DNA of 64,000 nt, from NCBI GenBank assembly GCA_019843655.1, contig JACDQD010000002.1, positions 6,210,585-6,274,584 of the forward strand, written 5' to 3'. A program made the position numbers and the translations under genes. Below the pieces are notes generated by a model. That model made no database searches. It was not told the origin of the DNA and worked only from the letters and a program-made list of their open reading frames with translations. The first letter of the stretch is position 1. Each line of letters starts with the position of its first letter. This DNA comes from Lethocerus indicus (lineage: Eukaryota > Arthropoda > Insecta > Hemiptera > Belostomatidae). This document shows, piece by piece, positions 33,142 to 47,100 of this stretch.

Positions 33142-36100
33142 AATCATTAATTAACCAACACTCTCCGAGTCAATTGTTGTCATTAAATATTGTTTCAAGT
33201 CAATTAAGCGCCAATATTTTTTCGCGCCCAGCCATTTCAGTCCCGACCTTTATCAGACCTGAAGATAGACCTAATAGTTCGCATTTTGACAATTTATAGT
33301 GAAACGGTAGTCATCGCTCATTTTGCAACAGAGCGCAGAACACAAAACGAGACGACGACGCAACCCTATCACATAAATACATACTGTAAAAGTGAATGCT
33401 ATGAAAATATTTCTTTCCGCCACTTCCATGGTTTATAATATAACCAGTATTATGATCATTTGTTCGGACAAGCCGATATAGTCGTAATCAAGACAGAAAC
33501 ATTGTTTGAAATACCTTTTTTGACATTTTTCATTATTTGCGCGTCGAAACTATTCACCCTTTCGTATACAGTTGTTAGTGAAGTGAACGATAGTTCAACG
33601 TTATAGTTATCAACAATAAATTATTCATTGTGCGGCTATTTTACAATGTCGTTAGTACTATGTTATAATTGAGTAGGAATGAATCTGGAAGTAGACGGTT
33701 AACGGCCGAGATCTTACGGCTTCCGATGTGTATTTACACATCGTTGTTGGGTTCATTAGTTGGGAACTAATTGGTAGTTGGAACCATCTCACCTACCCCC
33801 ATTGCCCTTCTACTTGACCTCATTAGGCCGAGATCGTATCTCAACACGTCTGTTATCGCATTAGGCTCGAGTTATCCGAGACTGGAATAATTTCAATTAA
33901 GTTTCCCCCAGACTAACACGTTCCAAGAACCGGCCAATCTGATAAATTTGATGTTGAGAACAGTTATATACAAATTTATATACAACTGATTAAATGAGGG
34001 ATATTCGTACACGTTGAATGTATTCACTTGAGTTCAGTGGAGAAATATATAGCCGTAACTTGAACTGAAGCCTTGGGGCCTTAGAAGAGAGCGAAAAATA
34101 TCTTAGAACGAGTTCTAAAAAATTATAAAATTAACACTATTTAATTTATATATCCAGTTTTAAACTTATAATAAAGCCGATCCCCCCTGTATAGAGCGTC
34201 TGAATTTATATTGAGGAAATGGTAGTTCAGTCTAGAAGCCGAGTGACTTAATACAGGTTTTACGCATCGAATGCTAGGCAAGATTGGTCTTTAGGATAAG
34301 TGGCTATTCAGACCTGGAGCAGTCAATGCCCATAGAAACGTCGGTACCCCTCGAGTACATCTCCGTTAAACGTGTATTTCAACTGTGCTCACCTAATACC
34401 GGGAGTATTCCTAGGCCAATTGAAATTATAGAGGTTTTATAACCACACTTGTCCAGAAGTAGAGGGCAATTTGCAATTCAACAAATGGAAAATGAATTAG
34501 CCCCTGAGTCTAGTTGTGAGTCGGGTCGACTCTGGGCAAAAGAGAAAAAACCAACAGAGCGTTGACAGAAATATACTTAGGAATGGAAAATAAAATTGCT
34601 GATTTAAATGTAATCGAGGCGTTAAATAAAAGTTATTAAATTTTAGATGATGATATTGAAAAGACCGTTGATTAACAAACTAATCAGCTGAAGGGGTGAA
34701 GTTTCCATTTCCTGTTTCCAACGAAGTTTAAAGATTCCTGTCAATTACTGTTAATAGAACTATCTTCTATGCTTCGTTCCTTAAGTCCCTTATAAATATG
34801 CGGACACATTAGCATGTCAGACTACATAACTTCTCCAACTTTTACTTGGCTTCAATTTATAATTAACTTCGTTGAACTTCAGTTTTGCCCATAAAATACA
34901 TCAGTTAATTGGTGTACCCTATACCCGATAATTGCCGCTTGAATTTTTCATCGGAATAACGCATATGGAATTCAATATTTCTTGTATAAAATTTTTATTC
35001 GAATGTTTAGTTTTATAGAAGTAAATCACTTCAATCAATGCGCTCGATAATTTATTTACAGTTAATTATGTTTACGTCTTAGAGACTATACAGTATTTTT
35101 ATATAATAAATAATAAATTGTATTATCTAGATTACGAATAGAAGATTCAGGGAACGAAACCAAAATATCCCAATCAATTTCGTATTTTTTACGATTGTTT
35201 CTCAAGTGACTCCGGTACACTCGTATATATTTAAGAATTGTATTAATATTCGTATTTTTAGGAAGAGAATAAATTTCTCTCTTTCAACACATTGAATAAA
35301 TTTCCGTACCTGTATCCTCGTCGGGCATAAATCGAGCAAAGAGCCCATTATGGACAAGGCACTGTCCTGTCTTGCGGGTCTAGTTTTTGGTATGTATTGC
35401 ACGCGGGTGCACATGTGCGATAGGTGTTTTAGTACGCCTAACAGATATTGAGTTAAACCCCGAGGAAGCCTGCCTATCTTCTTGCCAAATTATTCAACAC
35501 ATTAGCCCCCCCCCGCCAGGGCCCCAAACAGCTACTCATTATGCAGCGTCATCTTAAACCAAAATCAGCCCTTAACTCGACCACCGCTCACCGTCTGCGC
35601 AATTCTAGAAATTTGGAAGTAAGCACGTGGAACAATGTGTCTAGTAAAGAAAGGTTTACGACTCGGTACATCGGTAAATAAAAAAAAGATTAAACAATTA
35701 AATGTTTTATTTAAAAAATAAAAATGCATGCATCTTCCTCCAATCCCTTTGAAGAGAGATATGCTTCTAAATCCGATATGCTTTAGCGAAATCCCATTAC
35801 TCCTGTATGCCTCAACTAATAAGAATATATAATGTCGCAGCGATAGAACCAATTTATTCTGGCCCTAATGAGCTGTTACCGTGACCGACGTTCATCGACG
35901 TTTCTATGCGTAAATTATCATTTCCGTAGTGAATATGCAAGAGGTCTAATTGGCACAATTCTCCTAAACTGAGATATTTGAACTGTAACCATAAATGCTA
36001 TTCTATTAAAGAGAAAATGGCGAAGTGTAAGCCGTTAAAATAATTGATAATAACTATGAATCTTTCTGTACATATAACCTTCAACCTTCTTTAGAAACTC

Positions 36101-37491
36101 ACTAATTAAATCTTTTTAGATGGTTCTGCGAATTAAAATTGGTACAACAAAATTAAACTGGGAAGGAATTTCAGTTAAATATAAATAGGGATAGATCGTT
36201 TGAATTCATTAAGTGAAGGACTTGTTGAGCCAATATAACCGGCCGGATCTGTTGCACAACAGATTCAAGCGGAATTAGGAATATCTCATATTTTCCCTAT
36301 GCGATTTACGCAAGTGATTGCGCAAGTGACCCCCCCCCCCCCAAACACGGCCATTTCTCTCTGGCTCAGGTTTTCGTTCGGGTAACCCGGCCGTCCAATT
36401 ATGCTCTCGGATCCCCAACCCCACATTTCTGAAAACACGATTTTTTTCAACGAATAACAAATTGGATTTTATTAGAGTGGCGTGCCCGATTGTTATCCGC
36501 CGGCCGGAGACGGATGGCTTGTTAAATCCGAGTGGGCCGGTTGCGACAACGCACGAGACCCCCGAAAACTGCGTGGCCTCGGTCGAGCCGAATATTGTCC
36601 GTATAATTACAGTTGAGGTTTTTAAAATATTAACATTTCCCATTAATGTGAAAATGTAAGACAGTTAGTTTAAAGGAGTTTAACATCGAATTATAATTCC
36701 ATGTATATTATTTATTTATTATTTTTCACCGGCAGTGAAACAGAAATAGTACGTTAGAAATGTTAAAGGTAATAATTCAACCAGTTTTTTTATGTACTAC
36801 GTATATATTTATGGGACTGGGAATCAAACTCCGCCACGAATGTATTCCGCGTTAGTTTAGTTTTTTGGGAACAGAATTATTCTCCCGTTGCAAATCTTAA
36901 CTGATCGAACGGCGGGAGGTTGTGAAGTTGAGGAAAGTTCTTAGAATATATAAGTTGAATTAATGCTACGACCCAGGTAAATGGTTTCGGTTTAACTGGC
37001 AAAATGAGGTTTAACTTAATCTACGCTTAAAGGGAAATGATTATAATAGTTGTCGTTCAGTGAAGTCAATTTGTGGGGAGTAGGCGGGCGGGGGCCTGCT
37101 GGAAGCAGAAATTAAGCCCTACTGTTTACATTCGTTAATTCGACTGGGCTCTCTTCCGGTGAAACAATCGCGGCCAATTCCCGAGTTTCCAATGCCTTTC
37201 CCCTTAATCGTTTTAATTAAAAACGGGCTCCGTTTTTCATTAGGGCCGTTTAAACGTCGCACGGGCCGGGGCCCTGCTAGCCGGGAAATGAGTTGTTTTA
37301 GATGTTGTTTTCGCCTCCTTACAAGATTTCTCTGTCCGCAAATCAAGAGGAATATAGGAACCTATTTTATCTCCCCTTCGAGGGGAAAGTTTGTTCTGAA
37401 TGTAAAAGCCATGAGCGATTGACTAAATAGTAGATATTTATAAATTTAGCCGTAGCTCATTGATCTTTAGATAAAAAGACCGTTGAAATCT

Positions 37492-37528
<37 letters not shown>

Positions 37529-40500
37529 AATATGTATTTCTCTACCCACTCATTGATATGAGTAGGTGCCTTTTTAACTATTTTCAACTCCGTTGCACGA
37601 TATCTGTATAGAAACCGGAAGGAAATATTTCCTCCGCACGCACAAAAAGTTATGTAATAATGTAATTTATATGCAACTCACATACACGAAACAGAAAGAC
37701 AAACATACTACACAAACACGAAAAACATCGCATACTTTCTGAAGCGGCCTCGGTCAATGACTTACTGTTGTGCTGTAAATACTCATGGCCACGAAACAAT
37801 TTTCCTGAGTGAAAGTCTGTTTGTGTAAGACAGGATCTGGTAAGATAAAGTACACCTACTATTTCCAAAAGGATCAATCGATTAGCCGCCCCTCTGTACG
37901 GCTGGCTTGCCCTCCCCTACGGGCCACTACCCTCTTCCGAATTAGAGAATTTTCCAAACTCCAATACATTTATCAGAATTTCAATTATAGTAACATATAT
38001 ATATATAAACATTTATATAATTTTTTATTATTAAAATTTTGTGCCCGTCTATATTTACACGTACCGTTCTGAATACACTACAGGACATTGGTTAACAGAT
38101 ATTTAGATGTAAATTCGAACCGCGAAATGAACCAAACAGCGGACGAAATCGAGCAATGTGCAGACAATTTCATGATGTAAAAGACGGCCCAAAAAGAAAT
38201 TAAAGGAAAATGTGAAAGATTTGATTACAAAATTATCGACATAAAGGATTTTTGTTTCCATTTTTTTCAATACTCCTCGCATATCGTAGGAGGCAATGGA
38301 CATTTGTAGGCAGAACGCCCGTATGTATATATGCACTCGGAATAATGTGTTTTATCGTTCTAGGGCCACACCGCATGGAATTAGGGGCGGTGGGAACGTC
38401 TGTAGCAGATGGCTGTAATGGGCGGGGCTGATGGGCGAGGTCTTCCGGCAGAGGTTGGCCATCGACAGGCGTCAGCCCCGCAATCTTGGAATATTCAGAA
38501 GAAGTGGACGCCTTTCTGCTATCTGACGCCATTACACGATTTTAACGGCGTTAACTTTTAATTATTTTTTATTTCATTTAAACACCAGTATTCGATATAG
38601 GTTGTACGTTCTGAAATATTATTGCACTATTTGACAGGAAAAAATAACCGCTTTTTCGTAAACTATCCCAAATGCCTGCGGAGCCGACCCTATCTATCAC
38701 GAGTACACGAAACTGGGTCAGATAGCACTAGCCCAATGGGGCGTAAAGGGAATTATGAGGATTGCAGAACTTCTACTGAAGTATGAAAAAATGAAATACA
38801 TTATTAGTATTAATAAGATTGAACGAATATCCCATTCCAGCATAATGCACGTACTGCGTATATATCGTTAAAGGAATGCCTTTAACAAAAAATATGCCTT
38901 TAACAAAGAATTTAATATTCGCACTAAAAATAACTTCGAAAAGCGTCAAACGCGCAATTCTGTTTTGTTCATGTTATGAGCCGCGAATGGCGGTGGAATA
39001 ATAACAATCCTTTTCATTTAGACCAGCGCACTGCGCACTGGAAATTATCCCTTCCTAACTTAATACCGCCCTCCTGCATACGTATTAAATGTATCAGAAT
39101 AATTTCTTAAATGTCCGCCATTAAGAAATAGTTATGAGGGTGCGGTGAAATGAGACAACGGTTGGCGGGTTAAACATTAAACATAGGAGGAACCGCCTTG
39201 GCCGAATTAGATGAGGGGATGTTACTCTTCGGTATAAACATGCTCCCAATTGGGGTTTAAGGCGGGGCAGGGCCGGGCATATTCTGCACACGCCCAATGA
39301 AATACAAATGAAGGATCCGCCACGTCCTGATCTAATTTACATCGGCTAACTTCGTTTTCTTCCAGTGGCCCCGGGAATCATTTCCTTAGGCTTGTTTCTC
39401 TATTATGTTCACGTACGAGGAATCGAGCGAGGACGCCCCCTCCACCACCCACGTTTTCCAAACTTCCAAAAATTTAGTTTCCGATCCGGAGTAACTGAGG
39501 GGACTATTTGAAAGTTAAATGGAAATCTGCCGGCCGAAATAAGGAATACGCAGTCATTAGAAATACAAAAGGCGGGACCGTGAAGTGCAGTGACTCAACT
39601 TCTGCCTTTTTCCATCGATTCTCCGTGATGATATATTTAATACGCCGGTGTAATTTGGTTTCATTTGTCGTTGGCACAAGGAGCACTTAACGGACTGTAT
39701 AATTTATCATTAATATCGAAACAAAATGGATGCATCAACTATTCGGATGGTTAATTGGTTTTTTACGATAAATAGAATTAAAAGGTTAAGAGTTTACTTT
39801 CCATCAGTAGCTCAAGTTGGCTCGATACTAATCAACGGAATTGCATTTAGATTGCATTTCAAACTAAATATATGCAGATCGCAGCCGGGAGCAATGGGGG
39901 GGGGGGGTGCGGGCAATAAAGGCGGACACTTTATACATTTAACCGGATTAAGTAAATGGCTGGGCCTATGCTTGAAGGCAAACAGAGGTTTTATGGGGCC
40001 GGCAGCCCTTGGTGGGGGTCCGTGTATTATTCACGTGAAGTACGAGGGGCGGGGCGGGGCGGCTAAATGCTCAATTAGACTCAGTACAAACACAACTAAC
40101 TAGGGCGAGTAGAAGTGCGTATACCTGAGAGGCAAATCAAACTAACCGAGTGGCGCCGACAGAGGGCCCGCTCACAGAGAAAACTGGGCCGGAGTCCCAC
40201 TACTTCATTACCCTATTAGTTGACTTAAGCCCGAATTTGCCCAAGGCTCGCCGAAGCCCCCAGTAGGGGCTTGCTGTAATTTTGATATCGCGGGCCCATC
40301 ATACGCGTGTTCCGGCGCCTCTCCTCCTACCGACGCTCACTCCAAATTAACACTGCCAACTAAGAGAGAGAGAGAGAGAGTAAACACCAGGCGTAGGCTA
40401 CGACCCTAATAAAAATTCCCTCCCTTCAAATTGTTTCGTTTATAGCCGCCACTGCATTAAGCCATTTCCAAATTGCTTTATACGGTCGCGTTCAGCGTAC

Positions 40501-42889
40501 CCGACACGCGATTCGGCACTCGGTTTATTCGCGCTTTCCGTTTTATCGATCTCACTTTCAAAAACGAATCAGCTCGTCTCGTTGAATATGGATGCGCGTT
40601 AAAAATTTTATGCACATTACCGCGTGGCCTTTTACCGCCGTTATAGAATACACCAAATATTGCCGAAAGAAATATGAGCGTAATTCTTCAATTCGGACAA
40701 TTACTAATTCGAATAATGTTAGCGGCATTTTCTATTTAAGAGGCAACATTAAATATCAATCAGAGTAATGGCATAAACCGCAGAAACAACTATAAGCTAT
40801 GCAATACAATATTTCTGGCGTTATCCTTTGAATTAAACACTCGCTCGACTACCAAACCTAACTAAATTAAACCGAGGGGATTAAAAAGTAGGACGGAATT
40901 TTGTGTATGTGTGCGGGGTGTGGGCAGGGGTGGTGGGTGGTGGGTGGGGGTTGGTGCAGGGGTGGCGGTGGCACTCACGATTCCGATTCTATCGCGGGGC
41001 GCGATAAGATGAGGCGGCAACAATCGGGCGGAAGGAAGCAGGCCCATTGTTTGAAGCACCATTGTAGGGGCGGGGGGTTGGGGGGTTGGGCGCAGCCAGT
41101 TGTTACACAGTTTTCGATTCCCACTCTACATATCATACTCTCTCTGCCGTCCGTTTCACCCCTAGCCCTCCACCGCCCCCTCCCACCCCGACTAACCACA
41201 CAACAACCCCACGTGACCGTCCTCTCCTCCCGCTATAGATACTAGACACAGAACACAGATAACAATCTCCGCTTGGTCGGACAGGCTCTCACCGCTCAGC
41301 CGGAGTCACTATAATTGTTGTAGCCCACCTAGCCAGCCGCCCGCTCTCCTTGTTGTTCCGATATCACCGATCGATTCAGTTTGAAAACAAAGTTAGGTCA
41401 ATGGACGAGCCTACCGAAACGTGCGATCGGCCGGGGTTACACAACAGGTAAAACAACTTCCAGCCCCCCTCTATATTAGTATTAATTGAGGATTTCGAGG
41501 AAATTGGGTGAGATGTTAACATTCTTAAAGAGAATTAAATTAATATTAAATTTGCCGCCATTTTACAGATATCTAATAAGGAGCGAAAAATTAGGATTCA
41601 AAATTTATACGGCCTTTCAAACAAAAAAGTGTACGACAATGTAACATTTTCGAGAATTACGAAGACAAAGTTATAGCAAATTAAATAAAGCGTAAATAGT
41701 AGATGCCAACGAAATTCCAGATGGATTTAATAAGATTAAATGTTTTAACCGTGTCCCAATTTTGGAGTATGCCAGTCTGATAACGTTAATAACACCTCAG
41801 CTTTTGCCGGATTAAAACCGAACGAGATGTTTGCGCCAATTGTATTCATCAAGTTGGGCCCGTCGAAAACAGTGAACAGGGGAAGTTTTTAAATATGCGC
41901 GGCCGTCATTACATATGCCCGCAAATGGGCGACGAGTTTACCGCCTCCTGTCCCTATCCCGGTTTAAATGATAATTGGTCGGCGCGCAATCGCGGAGGGC
42001 GAATTTTTGTATATGAGAGGGTGTGTGTTGTGCCGTAAGCTAAAACTTGGCTCTGTGTCTGTGTGTGGTGGAATGAACAAGTTTTGCGGGATGTGGTCAC
42101 AGTTAACCTGGGCTGAAACTAACTCCGGGGGCGAGAGTGGCTCCTGTCCCTCTTCCCTCGCCCCCCTAACCTAAACCGGCCGCCCCCAGAGAAGCCAAAC
42201 TTTCTGCTCCCCCTCAGGGAGTTTTTTCCTTTTCCCCGGCGTCATTACAAAAGGTAAATAAAAACGGGCGGGGACGGCTCCCATTACGGCCTAAGCCGGG
42301 CATAAGCCTCCCTCCCCCCGGGCGGGATTCGACTCCAGAACCGATTATTCCGCGGATCTTCCGATAGCTTTCACTTCTTGATCTCTCCGGGTTTCCCGTA
42401 CCAACTCCTTTCTCGAATTTATCGCGCCTATTCCGATACGTCCGCCCGAAACTAAAATCCTCCTTACACTAAATATATACCGATTTTATTTGTTTAATGG
42501 GAAAATGATGAAGTGGCGATAAAGACTGTATAAAAGCGAGGTTGGTTTCACGAAAATTCACAAGGAGAAACAACATTCTCGAGATATTATTCGATATACC
42601 GGGAGCACTTAATGAAATTATTGGAGGGTTAAACCGGACAGACGGGGAGAATAGGTCATCCGCCGAGCTGTATGGTATGCGATAGAAGGGAGGTCACCAC
42701 CAATTGTAGTCGGATAATAGGGCGGTATTGGTACTTACATAATACGCGGAGTGCGACGTCCCTGTGATCCGGGTGACCGACCCCGTTGCTGGCTATGCAC
42801 TGGTAGACGCCGGCCTGGTGCCGTGTAACGTGGCTCATTACAATTGTCGATCCGTTCACAGGCTTCAGACCTGGCAGAGTTGTGTTTGT
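22457..42889 (-). CDS. Ig/fibronectin-III neural cell-adhesion protein (klingon-like), 3' part
   Basis: Seven minus-strand exons, 42889-42739, 25922-25825, 24369-24195, 23893-23721, 23440-23239, 22683-22639 and 22554-22457, join in frame (phases 1,0,1,0,1,1) into 313 residues with a stop but no start. Order: the end of an Ig domain (AGVYQCIASNGVG), then a complete Ig domain with AVLSCIVYAEPPAEVRWYRS and DLDNYTCEAHNNLGKA. Next is one fibronectin-III domain (YNISWSV, then EEYRLYFR, then YLIRGLEPATQYEAKVQARN). A short stalk follows, then a C-terminal hydrophobic tail, VAGFLTFLISCHFL, just before the stop, typical of a GPI-attachment signal. Ig repeats plus one FnIII and a GPI anchor match insect klingon/CG7166-type adhesion proteins, which act at the surface of neurons and photoreceptors. 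The first Ig exons were not found and probably lie beyond the window. Symbol withheld because several paralogues share this architecture. Confidence 0.85.
29176..29220. repeat. Hexanucleotide-type tandem repeat (GGTCTG/GGTTCT)
   Basis: About 45 bases of imperfect GGTCTG then GGTTCT units lie in the large intron. The repeat keeps several frames open on both strands, one reading as alternating Asn/Thr and Gln on the minus strand. Confidence 0.85.
30604..30632. repeat. (CTAC)n tetranucleotide repeat
   Basis: About seven perfect CTAC units within the large intron. Confidence 0.9.
33107..33139. repeat. (CA)n microsatellite
   Basis: About 33 bases of uninterrupted CA repeat within the large intron. 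Confidence 0.95.
37497..37524. repeat. (AT)n microsatellite
   Basis: About 28 bases of AT repeat within the large intron. Confidence 0.9.
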
Positions 42890-44060
42890 CTGGAAAAAAG
42901 GACGAACAAAATAAGTATATAAAATTCGATTTACGATAATAGCATCGATACATAATTGCAACTCTTCTTGAGGTGAGATGCACGGAATTGTTCGTTCCGA
43001 TCGTACAAACTTGATACCACTGAGGTTGAGTTGATACCGCTACTGGAAAACGACACATTCAAATGACCAGATTCAGCGACCTGGTTTACTACACTTTGAT
43101 GAAGAACGTCTACTACTCCACCGGACATACCTGAAGTCCACTAGTGTAGGGCTCGATCTAACATCAACTGCGCCCTACATGCAGAACAAGAACATGCCAA
43201 CTTATAGCACTAAACCCCTTTCACAAGTACTAGGGCATTAAAACCTTACACTCACCGGTGCTAGGACCTCAGGGCTACCGTTCCCGAGAAGGGTCTTGCC
43301 CAGAAGGCTGTCGCACGGAATATCTAACTTGTTTAAGTATTTGGTCTGGAAGCGATGAGAAATCAGGTTTAATATCCAAAAGGGTATGTCACGCTAAGCA
43401 ATATAAAATTAATTTACAAAATACCTTATCCTTAACGATAGATTTGATTAGCTAAGCGAATATTGAACTAAAAGCGGTTTCGTAAATACCACTTTTGCAC
43501 GCAGAACAAATAAACGAAAGAACAAAACGAAATCCTTGGCAATGATTTTTATTCCCTCAGCCTAAGAGTTACCCACTTTTACCATCCGATGTAAGTTCGA
43601 CCTAGCATGAGTGAGGTTCTAAATTGTTATATCTTAAAAATAAAATTTGTACAAACTATTAATATAATGCAATTGATGTACTGAACCCCAAGTCCTCAAT
43701 GCCGTGTGTGGAGATCAGGAAAAGTTAATTCAGTATGATCAGGAGACATCTGTCAGCAAGATACTATCATGTCGCTTAATACATTTCGAAATTTACTATT
43801 CTGCCCTTGCAAAAGACTAGGCCAGCAGATATAATGTAAATTTTCAACATTCAACGCGAAGCTAATTCACCTGAACGGGGTGCCCTGAGCTAATTCGGCC
43901 GCCAATAAGAGGCAGAGAGCGGAACCGAATTGTGAGTGCGGCGCCGCCCCCGGGGGCGGTCACTTAATGTTAGTGATTAATAGACTTTCAGCTTGTGGGA
44001 TCATGTTCCACGGAATTAATTCCTCACCATTACCTGTGGCCGGCGTTCCCTAATGGACAG

Positions 44061-44063
<3 letters not shown>

Positions 44064-44115
<52 letters not shown>
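44064..44115. repeat. (GA)n microsatellite
   Basis: About 50 bases of uninterrupted GA on the plus strand, a multivalent match to the GAGAG core bound by insect GAGA factor. Confidence 0.95.
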
Positions 44116-44119
<4 letters not shown>

Positions 44120-47100
44120 CCAGGGGGCGCTCTAATTACTGTTCGGTCGTTAGAATACGGGACGATTGTTAGAAACGGGCCGGCTCCGCTGTAATTTCAC
44201 CGGTCACTACGGTGAAAATTATACCGAGGTTTATCCGAGAATAGCGTCTTTCAGGCTGTACTGAGAGCTGTATTTTTTATTTTCAGTTTACTAGAATTTC
44301 CGCCACCCCATCCGCTGAACCGCCTTGTGAAACCGGGCCATTAGTTAATGGCCTTGAGGAAGATACAAGGAACGCCACAAGAAGGAATATTCACAAGCTT
44401 CCGAATCGAAAATAGCGAAATTGCAATACCATAAACTGATAATTTACTGCAGTCCTCGGCAATACAATCTGCTAATGGAAAACATGCTCCATTGTTCTGC
44501 TCTCCATTTGAATACAATAAACACTGGACGCAATGGAATTATTACAACCGCGGGACTCCATCAATTAACGACATTCAAATGCGTCAAATATTGCGTTACT
44601 CTTGGAAACATTGAAGAGCAATGGAGACCTGTAACGGGCTAGTTTACTGATTTAATGATGTCAATAAATATTTGCAAACGGCCTCGTACGAGTGCATCAA
44701 CCGATCTTTATGTTGACACAAATAACATCAATTTAGCATTTCAACTCAAAACAATTTACGAGTCACCAATAACGCCAGATTGGATAATCTTAATTATTGA
44801 CATTTATATTAGAGAAAAATGTATTCAACTTATAAAGGGAATAACGTGACGAACTGAACTGGTAGCCTAATGGCACTTTATTCAACTTATTAATTACACG
44901 AAAATTATTGTATTTGGTTTAATAAGCGCATTTCTTAATCAAAAGCCAGTTAATACTAATCAATCAAAATATGATGATTATGATTTAAGGCAGAATGAAC
45001 AATTTAGAAGTGAAATATATCGATAAATACATTGAAACATAGAGGTCAGATTAATATAATCTAATTTCATATATTATGTTGTATTTGGAGTTAAAATATT
45101 TATTTATACGGGTTTTCTCTCTCTCATGGCCATTAACTTATAATTGTTCGAATTAGTTGTTAGCGGGAATTTGCGTAATTTCCATAGTTTCTATTGTTGG
45201 TATGCCTTTGGGACAAATTCATCAAAAACTTACGACTCATGCAGGACAAAGTTTCGGTACGACCCTGGAGATTATTAATCTTAGTGGCCTGATGACACTT
45301 GTTGTGAAACATGAAAACTTGGCAGACGATAGTTTGTAATCCGACGTTAGTAGGGATGGGGGCTCGTTAAGTATTCAACCAACCGGTATAACAAATATAC
45401 AATTTGGTCGTTGTACTATACTTACTGGTTATATCAAGGATAACCCAACTTACTCTGCACCGAGAGTCAATTGTACGGCTTAATCTGAATGCATTTTTAT
45501 TTGAAAACTGTTAATTTCTGAAGAAAATATAATGCACTTCTGAACTATAAAAACTGTAGAATGTAACAACTGTATGGATTTTCTGCGTTATAATTTTGCT
45601 GTAATATTTTGATTTTTAATAACCCACATTACACGGATTATTTTGTTTCCTTATATGATTACTTAATTGTTTAAATCAAGTTTCATGTTAAATCCATTAG
45701 GATTAACTTCAAATGAGTCTAAATGCTACAAAGAGATAGGAGTGTAAGTGAATCCTCCCATTAAGATGACACAAAATCGCAAAACTGAAAATACTGTCGA
45801 GGACATTAAGAAAAATATGTAGCGGGCCATGGCACCTTTATATTGTACGGTCATTCAAATAAAAAGGGAAAAGCGGAAAGCGTACTGCTGGCGAAATTAT
45901 CGAAGGTGAGTTTTAGAGCCCTACAATACAGTCCGAGCTCAAACTTCATTCGAGGGCCTTTCTCCTGAAATCATTATTTTAACTTTGGAAACACCTCCCG
46001 CCTCAACCATCATCTCTCTTGCTCTGTCATCACTTTCTATCTCCATCGCTCTATCTCTCTTTCTCTCCCTCCCTCTCCCCCTCGCCCCCTCTCTATCTCT
46101 CTCTTTTCGCCCATTGTTAAAACAGTATTTCGTTGTTATTTTTTCCTCCCGACGTTCAACCGGGAACAATGCAAACAAACGCTTCGCCCGAATATGAATG
46201 GACGGGCGAACCCAGGCTATAACCAGGGCGGCAGTTTCGTTGTCAAGATTAAGTTTTTTAACGATTCGGACGCGAATCGAATCTACATCGGGTGAGGGTG
46301 CTGTCCCGAAACAGTTGAAGTTTGTTCACGAACTTCAAAGCCGCTCTATTCTAGCGGAACAATTGTTTTATAGTCCGAACAATACGGACAATTTTCATTA
46401 TGCCATCAAATTTTGAAATGACGTACTTATTTACAATAACCCTATAAAGTGATCCCTTTAATTTTTGATTTCCTTTAATAACACTAGGTCAATCAGTAGT
46501 AACAGCATGTTTGCCCGAAAACATATACAAATTAATGATGTGATAGTAGTAAATTTACATGAAATATACTAAGCTGTCTATAATTTCTTGAGAAAACTAG
46601 CATCTCGCTTTACAACAACACAGGTTGGTGCTAACCAATCACTTTTGACATTCGCCCACACTTTTACTCTTCATAAACTTTAAAGGGATATTATTTTATA
46701 ATTAAAAAACGTTAAGCGTTTTGAACATTACTAGTTAGTTTATTCATAGTAACTGAACTTTCCGAGAATGGGTCTATTTTTTGAACGTAAAGTACAATTT
46801 GCCTCTATACTTCCTCACAGACACTGACTTTCGCTGACTGTGGTTAGGTAGAGAACAGATGGTTTAATACAGAGAGTTATGAAGAGAAAACTGAAAGAGC
46901 ATAAATATTCGGAAAATAAACCAAATTGCTCTTACCATTTCCAAGTATTCCTCCTCTCAATCTTTCTCTCAATAGGAAGTTTACTCAATAGGATCATATT
47001 TAAAATAAAGGAATTTATTCTAATGATCGTACCATGCCATATTATGTTAAAATGTAAGCACAACTTTTGCTTTGATTAATTCATATACAAATAGAAACAA

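Larger units (their letters stand above)
25923..42738 (-). other. 16.8-kb intron of the adhesion gene
   Basis: Flanked by a clean phase-1 donor (TTAT/GTAAGT) at 42739 and acceptor (TTTCAG) at 25922. No exon of this or another gene was recognised inside. AT-rich sequence alternates with GC-rich blocks, for example about 28860-29460, 36340-36600, 39000-39560, 40840-41240 and 41880-42470. These may be conserved regulatory DNA, but conservation cannot be judged here. Confidence 0.7.

Noticed and set aside
39726..40103. 125-codon plus-strand open frame in the large intron
   Set aside because: Contains G-homopolymer-derived residues and no family pattern; likely chance in intronic DNA.
42931..43128. 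Minus-strand open frame just upstream of the first recognised Ig exon
   Set aside because: No Ig residues, and its frame is separated from the exon by a proper acceptor, so it is most likely intron.
44064..44115. Regular repeats considered as a CRISPR-like array
   Set aside because: A simple dinucleotide repeat without spacers; the window is clearly eukaryotic.
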